13,489 bases of DNA, from positions 1 to 13,489 of the forward strand of contig CAAGIT010000056.1 in assembly GCA_900769995.1 (NCBI GenBank). Direction: 5' to 3'. This DNA is from an uncultured Oscillospiraceae bacterium. Lineage in GTDB: Bacteria > Bacillota > Clostridia > Oscillospirales > Oscillospiraceae. Shown piece after piece: positions 6,164 through 12,581 of the stretch. The translations under genes were made by a program, and so were the position numbers. Position 1 is the first letter of the stretch, and every line of letters starts with the position of its first letter. The notes beneath the pieces are model-generated. The model searched no databases, had not been told where the DNA came from, and saw only the letters and a program-made list of their open reading frames with translations.

Positions 6164-6784
6164 CTAAACGTTGTCAATGTGGCGCTGGATGCGGTCGATG
6201 ATCATTTCCAGTGCGACGAGATTCTTTCCGCCTTCGAGAACGACAAGGTCAGCATTCTTTTTGCTCGGCTCGACAAACTGCTCATGCATGGGTTTGACCG
6301 TGGAAAGATACTGGTTCAAGACAGACTCCAAACTTCTGCCGCGCTTGGCGACATCGCGCTTGATGCGGCGGATCAGTCGCACGTCAGCATCGGTATCAAC
6401 AAAGATTTTGATATCCATCTGGGAGCAGAGTGCCTTATTCTCAAAAATCAAGATGCCCTCGACCAAAATGACCTTACGCGGAATCAGATGGATCGTTTCC
6501 TCCTTTCGCGAATAGGTCGTGTAGTCATAGGTGGGGCATTCGATGGGCAGACCGGCCTTAAGCTGCTTGAGATGCTCGATCATCATTTCGGTATCAAAGG
6601 CATCCGGATGGTCGTAGTTGACCTTGCGGCGTTCCTCAATCGACAGCTCCTCATAGGGACGGTAATAATTATCGTGGCTGAGAACTGTCACTTCATCCTG
6701 AAAGCGGTCCAGGAGATTTTTCATCAGGGTGGTTTTACCGCTGCCGCTTCCTCCGGCGATGCCGATGACAATGATATCAGACAT
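6164..6784 (-). CDS. udk: Uridine kinase
   Basis: This 206-residue cytosolic kinase phosphorylates uridine and cytidine to UMP and CMP using a nucleoside triphosphate, the key salvage step after nucleoside uptake. It has an intact Walker A loop GGSGSGKTT (11-19), the SHDNYYRP substrate-side motif (36-43), NYDHPDAFD (56-64), PTYDYTTYSR (84-93), a Walker B-like KVILVEGIL (104-112), the RLIRRIKRD lid (136-144) with R-G-R, and KPMHEQFVEPSK (164-175). Length matches the family. The start at 6784 is chosen for the GGAGG site 7 nt upstream; an in-frame start 33 nt earlier lacks one. It lies downstream of the nucleoside ABC permease genes, separated by the hairpin at 6823-6860. No strong separate promoter was recognised, so expression by read-through is possible. 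Confidence 0.95.
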   Translation of the reverse strand: MSDIIVIGIAGGSGSGKTTLMKNLLDRFQDEVTVLSHDNYYRPYEELSIEERRKVNYDHPDAFDTEMMIEHLKQLKAGLPIECPTYDYTTYSRKEETIHLIPRKVILVEGILIFENKALCSQMDIKIFVDTDADVRLIRRIKRDVAKRGRSLESVLNQYLSTVKPMHEQFVEPSKKNADLVVLEGGKNLVALEMIIDRIQRHIDNV

Positions 6785-6822
6785 AGTATGTCCTCCGTGG
6801 TATATTTTTCTAAACAATAAAC

Positions 6823-6860
6823 CATTGTCCTACCCCAGCAAGCGCGGGGGTAGGACAATG
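6823..6860 (-). terminator. Hairpin between the nucleoside permease gene and udk
   Basis: A perfect 14-bp inverted repeat (CATTGTCCTACCCC at 6823-6836, GGGGTAGGACAATG at 6847-6860) has a 10-nt loop. Read on the minus strand it lies 15 nt after the permease stop codon and is followed by GTTTATTGTTT, an interrupted T-run. It is probably an attenuating terminator that reduces, but may not abolish, transcription into udk. Confidence 0.7.
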
Positions 6861-6875
6861 TAAATAGTGCTTGGG

Positions 6876-7823
6876 TTATCTTTGTCCCTTGTCGTAAGGA
6901 ATACCCTCTGCCTTCGGCGCTCTGGAGCGCTTGGAAGTAAGTGCAAGAACAATCATGGAGGCGATGAACGGGATCATCTTATAAACTTCCTTCTGGAAGC
7001 CAAGACTGTTCAGGAAGGCAAAGCTGTCAAAGATATCAGACAGTGCGCGGAAGAATGCGAAGAACACAGCCGCAGCAGCAATGTTGAGCGGCTTCCACTG
7101 ACCGAAGATCATAACGGCAAGTGCAAGGAAGCCCATACCGGCAACGCCGTATTCAAAGTTCCAGTCGCCGACAGCGGGGACGATATACGCCATACCGCCA
7201 ATGCCGCCAAGAACGCCGGAGAGAAGTGTGCCCGACCAGCGCATCTTGTAGACGTTGATACCGACGGAGTCGGCAGCCTGCGGATGCTCGCCGCAAGCCA
7301 TAAGGCGCATTCCGAAGCGAGAACGGTACAGGACAAACCAAGCCAGAGCAACTGCAATAACGCAGACAATGAAGAACCAGCTCAGTTCGATCGGGCCGAT
7401 CTTGAACACAAAGTCCTTGTTGTTGAGGAAGAGGTTGGTGTTGGTGTTGTAGGTCAGCTTCGGAGATTGGGTGCCGTTGATTCGCTTTGCCACGACCATT
7501 GCGATCGCGGTCGCCAGCAGGTTCAGTGCAGTACCGCCGATGGTCTGGTCAGCCTTCAGGTTGATGGCAGAGAATGCCAACAAGGATGAGTAAATCAGAC
7601 CGGCAACTGCTGCGGCAAGGATAGAAACAATGACGCCCAGGAAAGCCGGCCAAGCGGCAGCATTCGCGATATTGATCATGACGATACCGGCTAAGCCGCC
7701 GATGGTCATGATGCCTTCGAGTGCAATGTTGATAACGCCGGAGCGCTCGGAGAACATACCACCCAGGGCAACAAGTGCCAGAACCGTGGTATACAGCAGA
7801 GTGTACTTAAGCAATAAGATCAT
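6876..7823 (-). CDS. nupQ: Nucleoside ABC transporter permease (NupQ/YufQ-like)
   Basis: This 315-residue inner-membrane protein is one of two permeases of a BMP-type nucleoside importer. It is mostly hydrophobic helices. Family marks are the N-terminal SERSGVINIALEGIM (25-39) and the cytoplasmic coupling loop YRSRFGMRLMACGEHPQAADSVGIN (starting about 166). The start overlaps the stop of the preceding permease gene by one base (TAATG at 7825-7821), and its AAGGAGG site lies inside the last codons of that gene, so translation should be coupled. The symbol is by homology to the Bacillus subtilis guanosine transporter; the substrate here is inferred from family and from salvage genes on both sides. 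Confidence 0.9.
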   Translation of the reverse strand: MILLLKYTLLYTTVLALVALGGMFSERSGVINIALEGIMTIGGLAGIVMINIANAAAWPAFLGVIVSILAAAVAGLIYSSLLAFSAINLKADQTIGGTALNLLATAIAMVVAKRINGTQSPKLTYNTNTNLFLNNKDFVFKIGPIELSWFFIVCVIAVALAWFVLYRSRFGMRLMACGEHPQAADSVGINVYKMRWSGTLLSGVLGGIGGMAYIVPAVGDWNFEYGVAGMGFLALAVMIFGQWKPLNIAAAAVFFAFFRALSDIFDSFAFLNSLGFQKEVYKMIPFIASMIVLALTSKRSRAPKAEGIPYDKGQR

Positions 7824-9064
7824 TACGCTTCGTCCTCCTTCTTCTTATCAGTCTCAGAAGCAGCAGCGCTGGCAGCAGGGGCGGCAACGCGTGCCTTACG
7901 GTTAAACAGCTTCAACACAGGGCTCTTGAAGAGGATGCTGAAAGCGCAGAGGTAAATAACGACACCGGAAACAATATCCGCAACCTCCTGGGGGAAGAGG
8001 GTAGCTTCCATGAAGGTGCCGCCCAGGGTGATGTGGGAGATAAAGAGCGCGGAGAAAATCGTTCCCAAGGGGTTCGAGGAAGCAAGCAGAGCAACGGAAA
8101 TGCCGTTAAAGCCGGCTGCCGGAAGAGCGGTAGACTGCATCGGCTCCCACTGCTTTGCATCGGTCAGATAGAACAGACCGGCACCCAAACCTGCAAGTGC
8201 ACCTGCAATGACCATGGACAGAACGATGTTCTTCTTCTCATTGATGCCGGCATACTTTGCAGCGTCCTTATTGTGGCCGCAAGCCTTCAGCTCATAGCCG
8301 AAGGTCGTCTTTTTGATGATGACCCAGATGATGATTGCAACAGCGATTGCAATAAAGATCGCAATCGAGGGCTTAAAGAAATCATGGAAGTAATTCTCGC
8401 CGCCGACCTTGACATTAAAGGTCGGGATGATGGAATCGGGGCTCTTGTTGACAAGGGTGTGGGTCTTGGAGGTGAGCGGATCGAACATAGCGCCGCTGCC
8501 CTTGCCGTACATGATGGTATTGACCAAATACAGGCCGATCCAGTTGAACATGATAGAGGTGATAACCTCGTTAACATTCAGGAACGCCTTGAAGATACCG
8601 GGGATCGCGCCCCAAAGCGCACCGCACAGAGCAGCAACAATCAGGCATACCCACCACGGAAGACCGAGGATAATAGCACTGTACAGAGCACCAAAGGCAC
8701 CCACGGTGTACTGACCGGCAGCACCGATGTTAAACAGACCTGTCTTAAACGCAAATGCAACAGACAGACCGGTAAGAATCAACGGCGCGGTCTGGAGCAG
8801 CTCCATGCGCACGCCCATACCGAGCAGGTTCGACTTCTCATAGAAGCCGCCATGGAGCATGGGCGTCAAGCCCTTTGTTTTCACAGCTTCAAGCAGACCG
8901 GAGAAGGTAACTTCCGTACCACCCTGGTTCATCGTGATCCATGCCAAGACAATCAGAAGCAAGAAGCCGAAGAGCAAACCGATAATGATGCAAAGCAAAG
9001 AGGATGCCAGAGATGCGACACCGTTCTTTGCATTTGCCAACGGGGAGGCTAATCTTTTCTTCAT
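7823..9064 (-). CDS. nupP: Nucleoside ABC transporter permease (NupP/YufP-like)
   Basis: This 413-residue membrane protein is the longer permease of the importer. It has an extra N-terminal helix (about 22-44) and an extracytoplasmic segment before the conserved core, the family motif FNIGAAGQ (111-118), VNEVITSIMFNWIGLYLVN (164-182) and the coupling loop TTFGYELKACGHNKDAAKYAGIN (253-275). The C-terminus (about 389-413) is an Ala-rich and then Lys/Glu/Asp-rich tail that is probably unstructured, and its codons carry the ribosome binding site for the next gene. The start at 9064 has GGAGGT 8 nt upstream and lies 19 nt beyond the ATPase stop. Symbol by homology only. Confidence 0.9.
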   Translation of the reverse strand: MKKRLASPLANAKNGVASLASSLLCIIIGLLFGFLLLIVLAWITMNQGGTEVTFSGLLEAVKTKGLTPMLHGGFYEKSNLLGMGVRMELLQTAPLILTGLSVAFAFKTGLFNIGAAGQYTVGAFGALYSAIILGLPWWVCLIVAALCGALWGAIPGIFKAFLNVNEVITSIMFNWIGLYLVNTIMYGKGSGAMFDPLTSKTHTLVNKSPDSIIPTFNVKVGGENYFHDFFKPSIAIFIAIAVAIIIWVIIKKTTFGYELKACGHNKDAAKYAGINEKKNIVLSMVIAGALAGLGAGLFYLTDAKQWEPMQSTALPAAGFNGISVALLASSNPLGTIFSALFISHITLGGTFMEATLFPQEVADIVSGVVIYLCAFSILFKSPVLKLFNRKARVAAPAASAAASETDKKKEDEA

Positions 9065-9083
9065 AATTCAAATACCTCCACAA

Positions 9084-10604
9084 TTACATACGTTTTGCAC
9101 CGGCCATATAGAGGCCCAGTGTCTGAACATCGGTGGTTTTCGGATCGAATTCACCGACGATTTCACCCTCGTACATAACGAGAATACGGTCGGAGAGGTT
9201 CATGACCTCGTCAAGTTCAAGGGAAACAAGCAAAACCGCCTTGCCGGCGTCACGCTGTGCAACGATCTGTGCGTGTATGTACTCGATCGCGCCGACATCA
9301 AGGCCGCGCGTCGGCTGAACAGCGACAAGCAGCTCAGGCTCCTTGGCGATTTCACGGGCGACAATTGCCTTCTGCTGGTTGCCGCCGGACATGGAACGTG
9401 CCGTAGTGATAGGTCCCTGACCGCTGCGGACATCGTACTGCTCAATCAGAGTGTTGGCATACTCGCGAACTGCTCCGTCCTTGATAAAGCCCGCCGCCTG
9501 GAACTGCGAATCCCAGTAGCGCTGCAGAACCAGATTCTGCTCCAGAGTATAGTCCAAAACAAGACCGTGCTTATGGCGATCTTCCGGAATATGGCTCATG
9601 CCCAGCTTGCTGCGGTTACGAATGCTCATCTTGGTGATATCCTTGCCGAGCATCGTGATCTTGCCGCTTACGGGCTTCGTCAGGCCGGTCAATGCATAGA
9701 CGAACTCTGTCTGGCCGTTGCCTTCAATACCGGCAAGGCAAACGATCTCGCCGCGATGAACCTTCAGGCTCGCATTCTTAACCGCATTATTCTTATGGGT
9801 TTTGGAAGCAACCGTCAGGTTCTCAACATCCAAAATAAGCTCTCCCGGTACGGATTCTTGCTTTTGGGTGACAAGCTGAACATCACGGCCGACCATCAAA
9901 CGGGACATCTCTTCGACAGTTGTATCAGCAACATCGACAGTGCCCATGTACTTGCCCTTGCGCAAAACAGAGCAACGGTCAGCAACCGCCTTGATCTCAG
10001 CAAGCTTGTGCGTGATGAAGAGGATGCTCTTACCCTCAGCCTTGAAGCCGCGCATGATATCCATGAGCTCATCGATCTCCTGCGGAGTCAAAACGGCAGT
10101 CGGCTCGTCGAAAATGAGGATCTCATTGTCGCGGTAGAGCATCTTGAGGATCTCGACACGCTGCTGCATACCAACAGAAATGTCCTCGATCTTGGCATCC
10201 GGGTCAATATGCAGACCGTAGCGCTCGGAAAGCTCGACGACCTTTTTGCGGGCCGCAGCGCGATTGACGACAGGACCGGTGCAGGGCTCAGCACCCAAAA
10301 TGATGTTGTCCAAAACAGTAAAGCACTCAACCAGCTTAAAATGCTGATGCACCATGCCGATATGTAGCGCAGTCGCATCGTTTGGGTTGCGGATCTTTAC
10401 CTCTTGTCCATCCTTTAGAATTTTTCCTTCTTCAGCCTGATAAAGACCAAAAAGGACGCTCATAAGGGTAGACTTGCCTGCGCCGTTCTCACCAAGTAAG
10501 GCGTGAATCTCTCCTCTGCGTAGCTGCAAGGTGACATTATCATTCGCCTTGATACCGGGGAATTCCTTGGTGATGTTCAGCATTTCAATTACATAGTCTG
10601 CCAT
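9084..10604 (-). CDS. nupO: Nucleoside ABC transporter ATP-binding protein, two NBDs (NupO/YufO-like)
   Basis: This 506-residue cytoplasmic ATPase contains two fused nucleotide-binding domains, as in sugar (RbsA) and BMP-type importers. Domain 1 has Walker A GENGAGKST (38-46), signature SVGMQQR (143-149), Walker B LIFDEP (163-168) with Glu167, and H-loop His199. Domain 2 is degenerate: GIEGNGQTE (292-300) replaces Walker A, Gln430 in LLVAVQPTRGLD replaces the catalytic Glu, and Ser461 occupies the H-loop position, while the signature MSGGNQQ (405-411) is kept. This asymmetry is normal for the family. The start at 10604 is supported by a GGGAGTG site. A promoter with an A/T-rich upstream element precedes it (10641-10697). 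Symbol by homology to B. subtilis NupO. Confidence 0.93.
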   Translation of the reverse strand: MADYVIEMLNITKEFPGIKANDNVTLQLRRGEIHALLGENGAGKSTLMSVLFGLYQAEEGKILKDGQEVKIRNPNDATALHIGMVHQHFKLVECFTVLDNIILGAEPCTGPVVNRAAARKKVVELSERYGLHIDPDAKIEDISVGMQQRVEILKMLYRDNEILIFDEPTAVLTPQEIDELMDIMRGFKAEGKSILFITHKLAEIKAVADRCSVLRKGKYMGTVDVADTTVEEMSRLMVGRDVQLVTQKQESVPGELILDVENLTVASKTHKNNAVKNASLKVHRGEIVCLAGIEGNGQTEFVYALTGLTKPVSGKITMLGKDITKMSIRNRSKLGMSHIPEDRHKHGLVLDYTLEQNLVLQRYWDSQFQAAGFIKDGAVREYANTLIEQYDVRSGQGPITTARSMSGGNQQKAIVAREIAKEPELLVAVQPTRGLDVGAIEYIHAQIVAQRDAGKAVLLVSLELDEVMNLSDRILVMYEGEIVGEFDPKTTDVQTLGLYMAGAKRM

Positions 10605-10640
10605 ACATTCACTCCCTTGTTTCTTTAATAAGACATCTCA

Positions 10641-10669
10641 AGTATATCAGAATTAACAACAAAAAGCAA
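10641..10669 (-). promoter_or_regulatory. Promoter of the nucleoside ATPase/permease genes, extended -10
   Basis: On the minus strand, TTGCTT (10664-10669) and TATACT (10641-10646) have a 17-nt spacer, and a TGA triplet directly before the -10 provides an extended -10 (TGnTATACT). The T/A tract at 10680-10697 lies where an UP element would contact the RNA polymerase alpha subunit. The promoter lies after the BMP-gene terminator, so the ATPase and permeases can be transcribed independently of the binding protein. Confidence 0.75.
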
Positions 10670-10679
10670 CTGCAAAATC

Positions 10680-10697
10680 TATTTTTTTAAAAAAATA
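10680..10697. repeat. Perfect 18-bp A/T palindrome, UP-element candidate
   Basis: TATTTTTTTAAAAAAATA is a perfect palindrome made of one T-tract and one A-tract. It begins 11 bp upstream of the -35 box at 10664-10669. A-tracts at this spacing commonly raise promoter strength through the RNA polymerase alpha C-terminal domain. That role is inferred from position. Confidence 0.75.
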
Positions 10698-10766
10698 ACA
10701 AATTCTAAACCTTATACGGGCATCAGCAGCAATCACGTTATATCGCATTTCAGGATCAGAATACCG

Positions 10767-10800
10767 AAAAAAGAAGACCTCCGGCAAGCCGGAGGTCTTC
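10767..10800 (-). terminator. Strong terminator after the BMP lipoprotein gene
   Basis: Read on the minus strand, GAAGACCTCCGGC and GCCGGAGGTCTTC form a perfect 13-bp stem around a TT centre (10773-10800), followed by six T residues (10767-10772). It lies 17 nt beyond the BMP stop codon and should end most BMP transcripts before the ATPase/permease genes. Confidence 0.93.
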
Positions 10801-10817
10801 GGAATCAGTTTTGCAAA

Positions 10818-12035
10818 TTAGCCGATAACTTCGACGGTGGTGTTAGCAGAGACAGTGGGCAGGACAGCAGCATCAGAGCTGTTGTCAACAACACGGGTGC
10901 CGTTCATGATCTCAGCCTTGACAGCCTCATAAGCTTCGACGGTGAAGGTGTTGAGCTTCCAGGAAGACTCAGCAGTCGGGATGCCGACATAGTCGCCTTC
11001 GTTCAGGGAGAAGGTCTTGAACTGGCCGCCGTAGTTAGCGTCCCAGTTGCCGGCTGCGAGGTCGGCCAGAGTGGTCTCAACGACAGCCTGCAGGCCCTTC
11101 ATAGCGGAGGTGATGATGCAGGGATCGATGTAGCTCTGGTCAACGTCAACGCCGATGACCTTTGCGTCGTAAGCCTTAGCAGCCTCAACAGCAGAGGTGT
11201 AGATGCCGCCGCCGCAAGCGAAGACGACTTCGGTACCAGCGGAGTACCAGCCTTCCATCTTAGCAGTGATGGAAGCATCGCCGTAGAACTGGCCGCCGTA
11301 GGTGTACTTGATGTTGATGTTAACGTTCATCTCGGAAGCAGCTGCGTCAGCGCCCTGGATGAAGCCGTAGCCATAGCGGATAACTGCGGGAACAGCCATG
11401 CCGCCGAGGAAGCCGAGCTCAGTGTAGCCATCCTGAACAGCAGCGTAGCCAGCGAGGTAGCCAGCCTGCTCTTCAGCGAAGGTCATGCAGACAGAGTTTG
11501 CAGAGGGCTCGTAGTAGGTAACATAGTCAGTGGTCATGTCGCCGGCGCCGACGTCAACAGCAACGAAGTAGACATCGGGGAACATATCCTGAACCTGGAT
11601 GAGGGTTGCACCGAACAGGAAGCCGGGCATAACGATAACGTTAGCGCCTTCGCTGACAGCCTGGGTCACGGAAAGGACACGAGCGTCAGTGGAGTCTTCG
11701 GACGGCTGATAGTAGGTGTAGTCAACACCAATGTTGGAGCACCATGCTTCAACGCCCTGCCAGCAAGCCTGGTTGAAGGACTCGTCATCGATGGTGCCGA
11801 CGTCGGTAACCAGAGCGACCTTGGAGATAACGCCGGGGTCGACAGAGGGAGTCTCGCTGGGCTCGGTGGGATCATCGGGCTCGGTGGGGTCAGCGGGATC
11901 GGTGGAACCAGCGGGTTCGGTGGGGGCTGCGGTGGTGGTGGGTGCTGTGGTGGTCTCTGCATCGTTGCCGGAGCAGCCAGCGAACAGGCAGGCTACCATG
12001 CAGAGAGCAAGCAGAAGTGCGATAAGTTTCTTCAT
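10818..12035 (-). CDS. nupN: BMP-family nucleoside-binding lipoprotein (PnrA/NupN-like)
   Basis: This 405-residue lipoprotein is the likely substrate-binding protein of the nucleoside importer encoded downstream. It has a signal peptide with lipobox LFAGC (lipidated Cys21), an acidic Thr/Pro/Ala/Glu linker (about 25-68) and then the BMP/Med domain. Domain hallmarks are TDVGTIDDESFNQACWQG (77-94, the purine-nucleoside site strand), VIVMPGF (133-139), GFLGGMAVPAVIRYGYGFIQG (208-228), FACGGGIYTSAV (272-283) and VIGVDVDQS (293-301). In PnrA and NupN such residues bind purine nucleosides; the exact specificity here is not readable. The start at 12035 has GGAGGT about 7 nt upstream. It has its own promoter and a strong terminator, consistent with the binding protein being made in excess over the transporter. 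Symbol by homology only. Confidence 0.93.
   Translation of the reverse strand: MKKLIALLLALCMVACLFAGCSGNDAETTTAPTTTAAPTEPAGSTDPADPTEPDDPTEPSETPSVDPGVISKVALVTDVGTIDDESFNQACWQGVEAWCSNIGVDYTYYQPSEDSTDARVLSVTQAVSEGANVIVMPGFLFGATLIQVQDMFPDVYFVAVDVGAGDMTTDYVTYYEPSANSVCMTFAEEQAGYLAGYAAVQDGYTELGFLGGMAVPAVIRYGYGFIQGADAAASEMNVNINIKYTYGGQFYGDASITAKMEGWYSAGTEVVFACGGGIYTSAVEAAKAYDAKVIGVDVDQSYIDPCIITSAMKGLQAVVETTLADLAAGNWDANYGGQFKTFSLNEGDYVGIPTAESSWKLNTFTVEAYEAVKAEIMNGTRVVDNSSDAAVLPTVSANTTVEVIG
11859..11924 (-). repeat. 18-bp tandem repeat in the BMP lipoprotein linker
   Basis: Units beginning GGGCTCGGTGGG (plus strand) recur every 18 bp at 11859, 11877, 11895 and 11913 (last copy partial, ending 11924), with a few substitutions. 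On the minus strand they encode hexapeptides of the form PTEPxx (PTEPAG, STDPAD, PTEPDD, PTEPSE) in the flexible spacer between lipid anchor and binding domain. Copy-number change would stay in frame. Confidence 0.85.
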
Positions 12036-12060
12036 TTTCTTACCTCCAAATTAATATGTT

Positions 12061-12073
12061 GCGGTAGTACCGC
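12061..12073 (-). other. Small stem-loop at the 5' end of the BMP mRNA
   Basis: GCGGT and ACCGC arms (12061-12065, 12069-12073) form a 5-bp GC-rich stem with a 3-nt loop. With the -10 box at 12081-12086, transcription should start near 12074-12076, so this hairpin would lie within the first nucleotides of the transcript. Such 5'-terminal hairpins can protect mRNA from 5'-dependent decay; alternatively it is an operator. The function is inferred. Confidence 0.5.
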
Positions 12074-12080
12074 TTAATGC

Positions 12081-12109
12081 ATTATTGCACATAATTGTAC
12101 AAAAATCAA
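12081..12109 (-). promoter_or_regulatory. Promoter of the BMP lipoprotein gene
   Basis: On the minus strand, TTGATT (12104-12109) and AATAAT (12081-12086) are 17 nt apart, and a TGC triplet before the -10 gives an extended -10 element. The DNA upstream is A/T-rich. It lies within the 110-nt gap between the cdd stop codon and the BMP start. Confidence 0.65.
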
Positions 12110-12145
12110 GATGCTGTAAAAAAATTGTTGAATATTACTAAAAAA

Positions 12146-12556
12146 TCACGCAAGATCTTTTCCGGAAAAGCCCAAAGGTAGCAAATCTGTCAAAGTTTTT
12201 TCGCAAATTACGCCGTTTCCGGCAGAAAGGTAGATTTTGAAATCATCTTCACAGAATTCACGCATGACCTGACGGCATACGCCGCAGGGTGCGCAAAGCT
12301 CCGAAATGGGTTCTCCTGCCTTGCCGCCGACAACGGCGATTGCGGCGAAATCGCGCTCACCGTCATAGACAGCCTTGAAGAATGCCGTGCGTTCGGCACA
12401 ATTTGTCGGGGTGTAGGCTGCGTTTTCAATGTTGCAGCCCTGATAGACCTTTCCGTCCTTGGTCAGCAGTGCAGCACCGACGGCAAAGTTGGAATAGGGG
12501 GTGTAGGCGTGCTCTCTGGCTTCAATCGCGAGGTTGACTAATTCTAACGGTGTCAT
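12146..12556 (-). CDS. cdd: Cytidine deaminase
   Basis: This 136-residue enzyme hydrolytically deaminates cytidine and deoxycytidine to uridine and deoxyuridine. It is the short, tetramer-forming type. The active site is complete: NCAE (52-55) gives zinc ligand Cys53 and catalytic Glu55, and PCGVC (90-94) gives Cys91 and Cys94. Substrate-side residues YSNFAVGAAL (21-30) and GCNIENAAY (40-48) are present. The start at 12556 is preceded by a GGGAGA site; an in-frame start 45 nt upstream would overlap deoB and lacks homology. The gap to the deoB stop is 25 nt, so the two are co-transcribed. No convincing terminator follows, so some transcription may continue into the BMP gene. Confidence 0.95.
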   Translation of the reverse strand: MTPLELVNLAIEAREHAYTPYSNFAVGAALLTKDGKVYQGCNIENAAYTPTNCAERTAFFKAVYDGERDFAAIAVVGGKAGEPISELCAPCGVCRQVMREFCEDDFKIYLSAGNGVICEKTLTDLLPLGFSGKDLA

Positions 12557-12581
12557 GATTCTTTCTCCCTTACGATGTCTT

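Noticed and set aside
6104..6820. Plus-strand open frame of 238 codons opposite udk
   Set aside because: It mirrors the full uridine kinase gene and begins inside the terminator region. No family resemblance was seen.
8859..10367. A 502-codon open frame on the plus strand, opposite the nucleoside ATPase gene, and a 339-codon one at 8033-9052 opposite a permease gene
   Set aside because: Both lie antisense to well-supported genes with intact family motifs. Their translations show no recognisable domain, and neither has a convincing ribosome binding site. They follow from codon bias of the true strand.
9084..10604. Degenerate second nucleotide-binding domain as a sign of a broken ATPase
   Set aside because: Loss of Walker A Lys, the catalytic Glu and the H-loop His in domain 2 is a normal feature of BMP-type importer ATPases.
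12140..12161. Possible terminator at the end of cdd (AAAAGATC / GATTTTTT on the minus strand)
   Set aside because: The stem is 8 bp with mostly A-U pairs and one G-U, overlaps the stop codon, and uses its T-run in the stem, so it is too weak to call.
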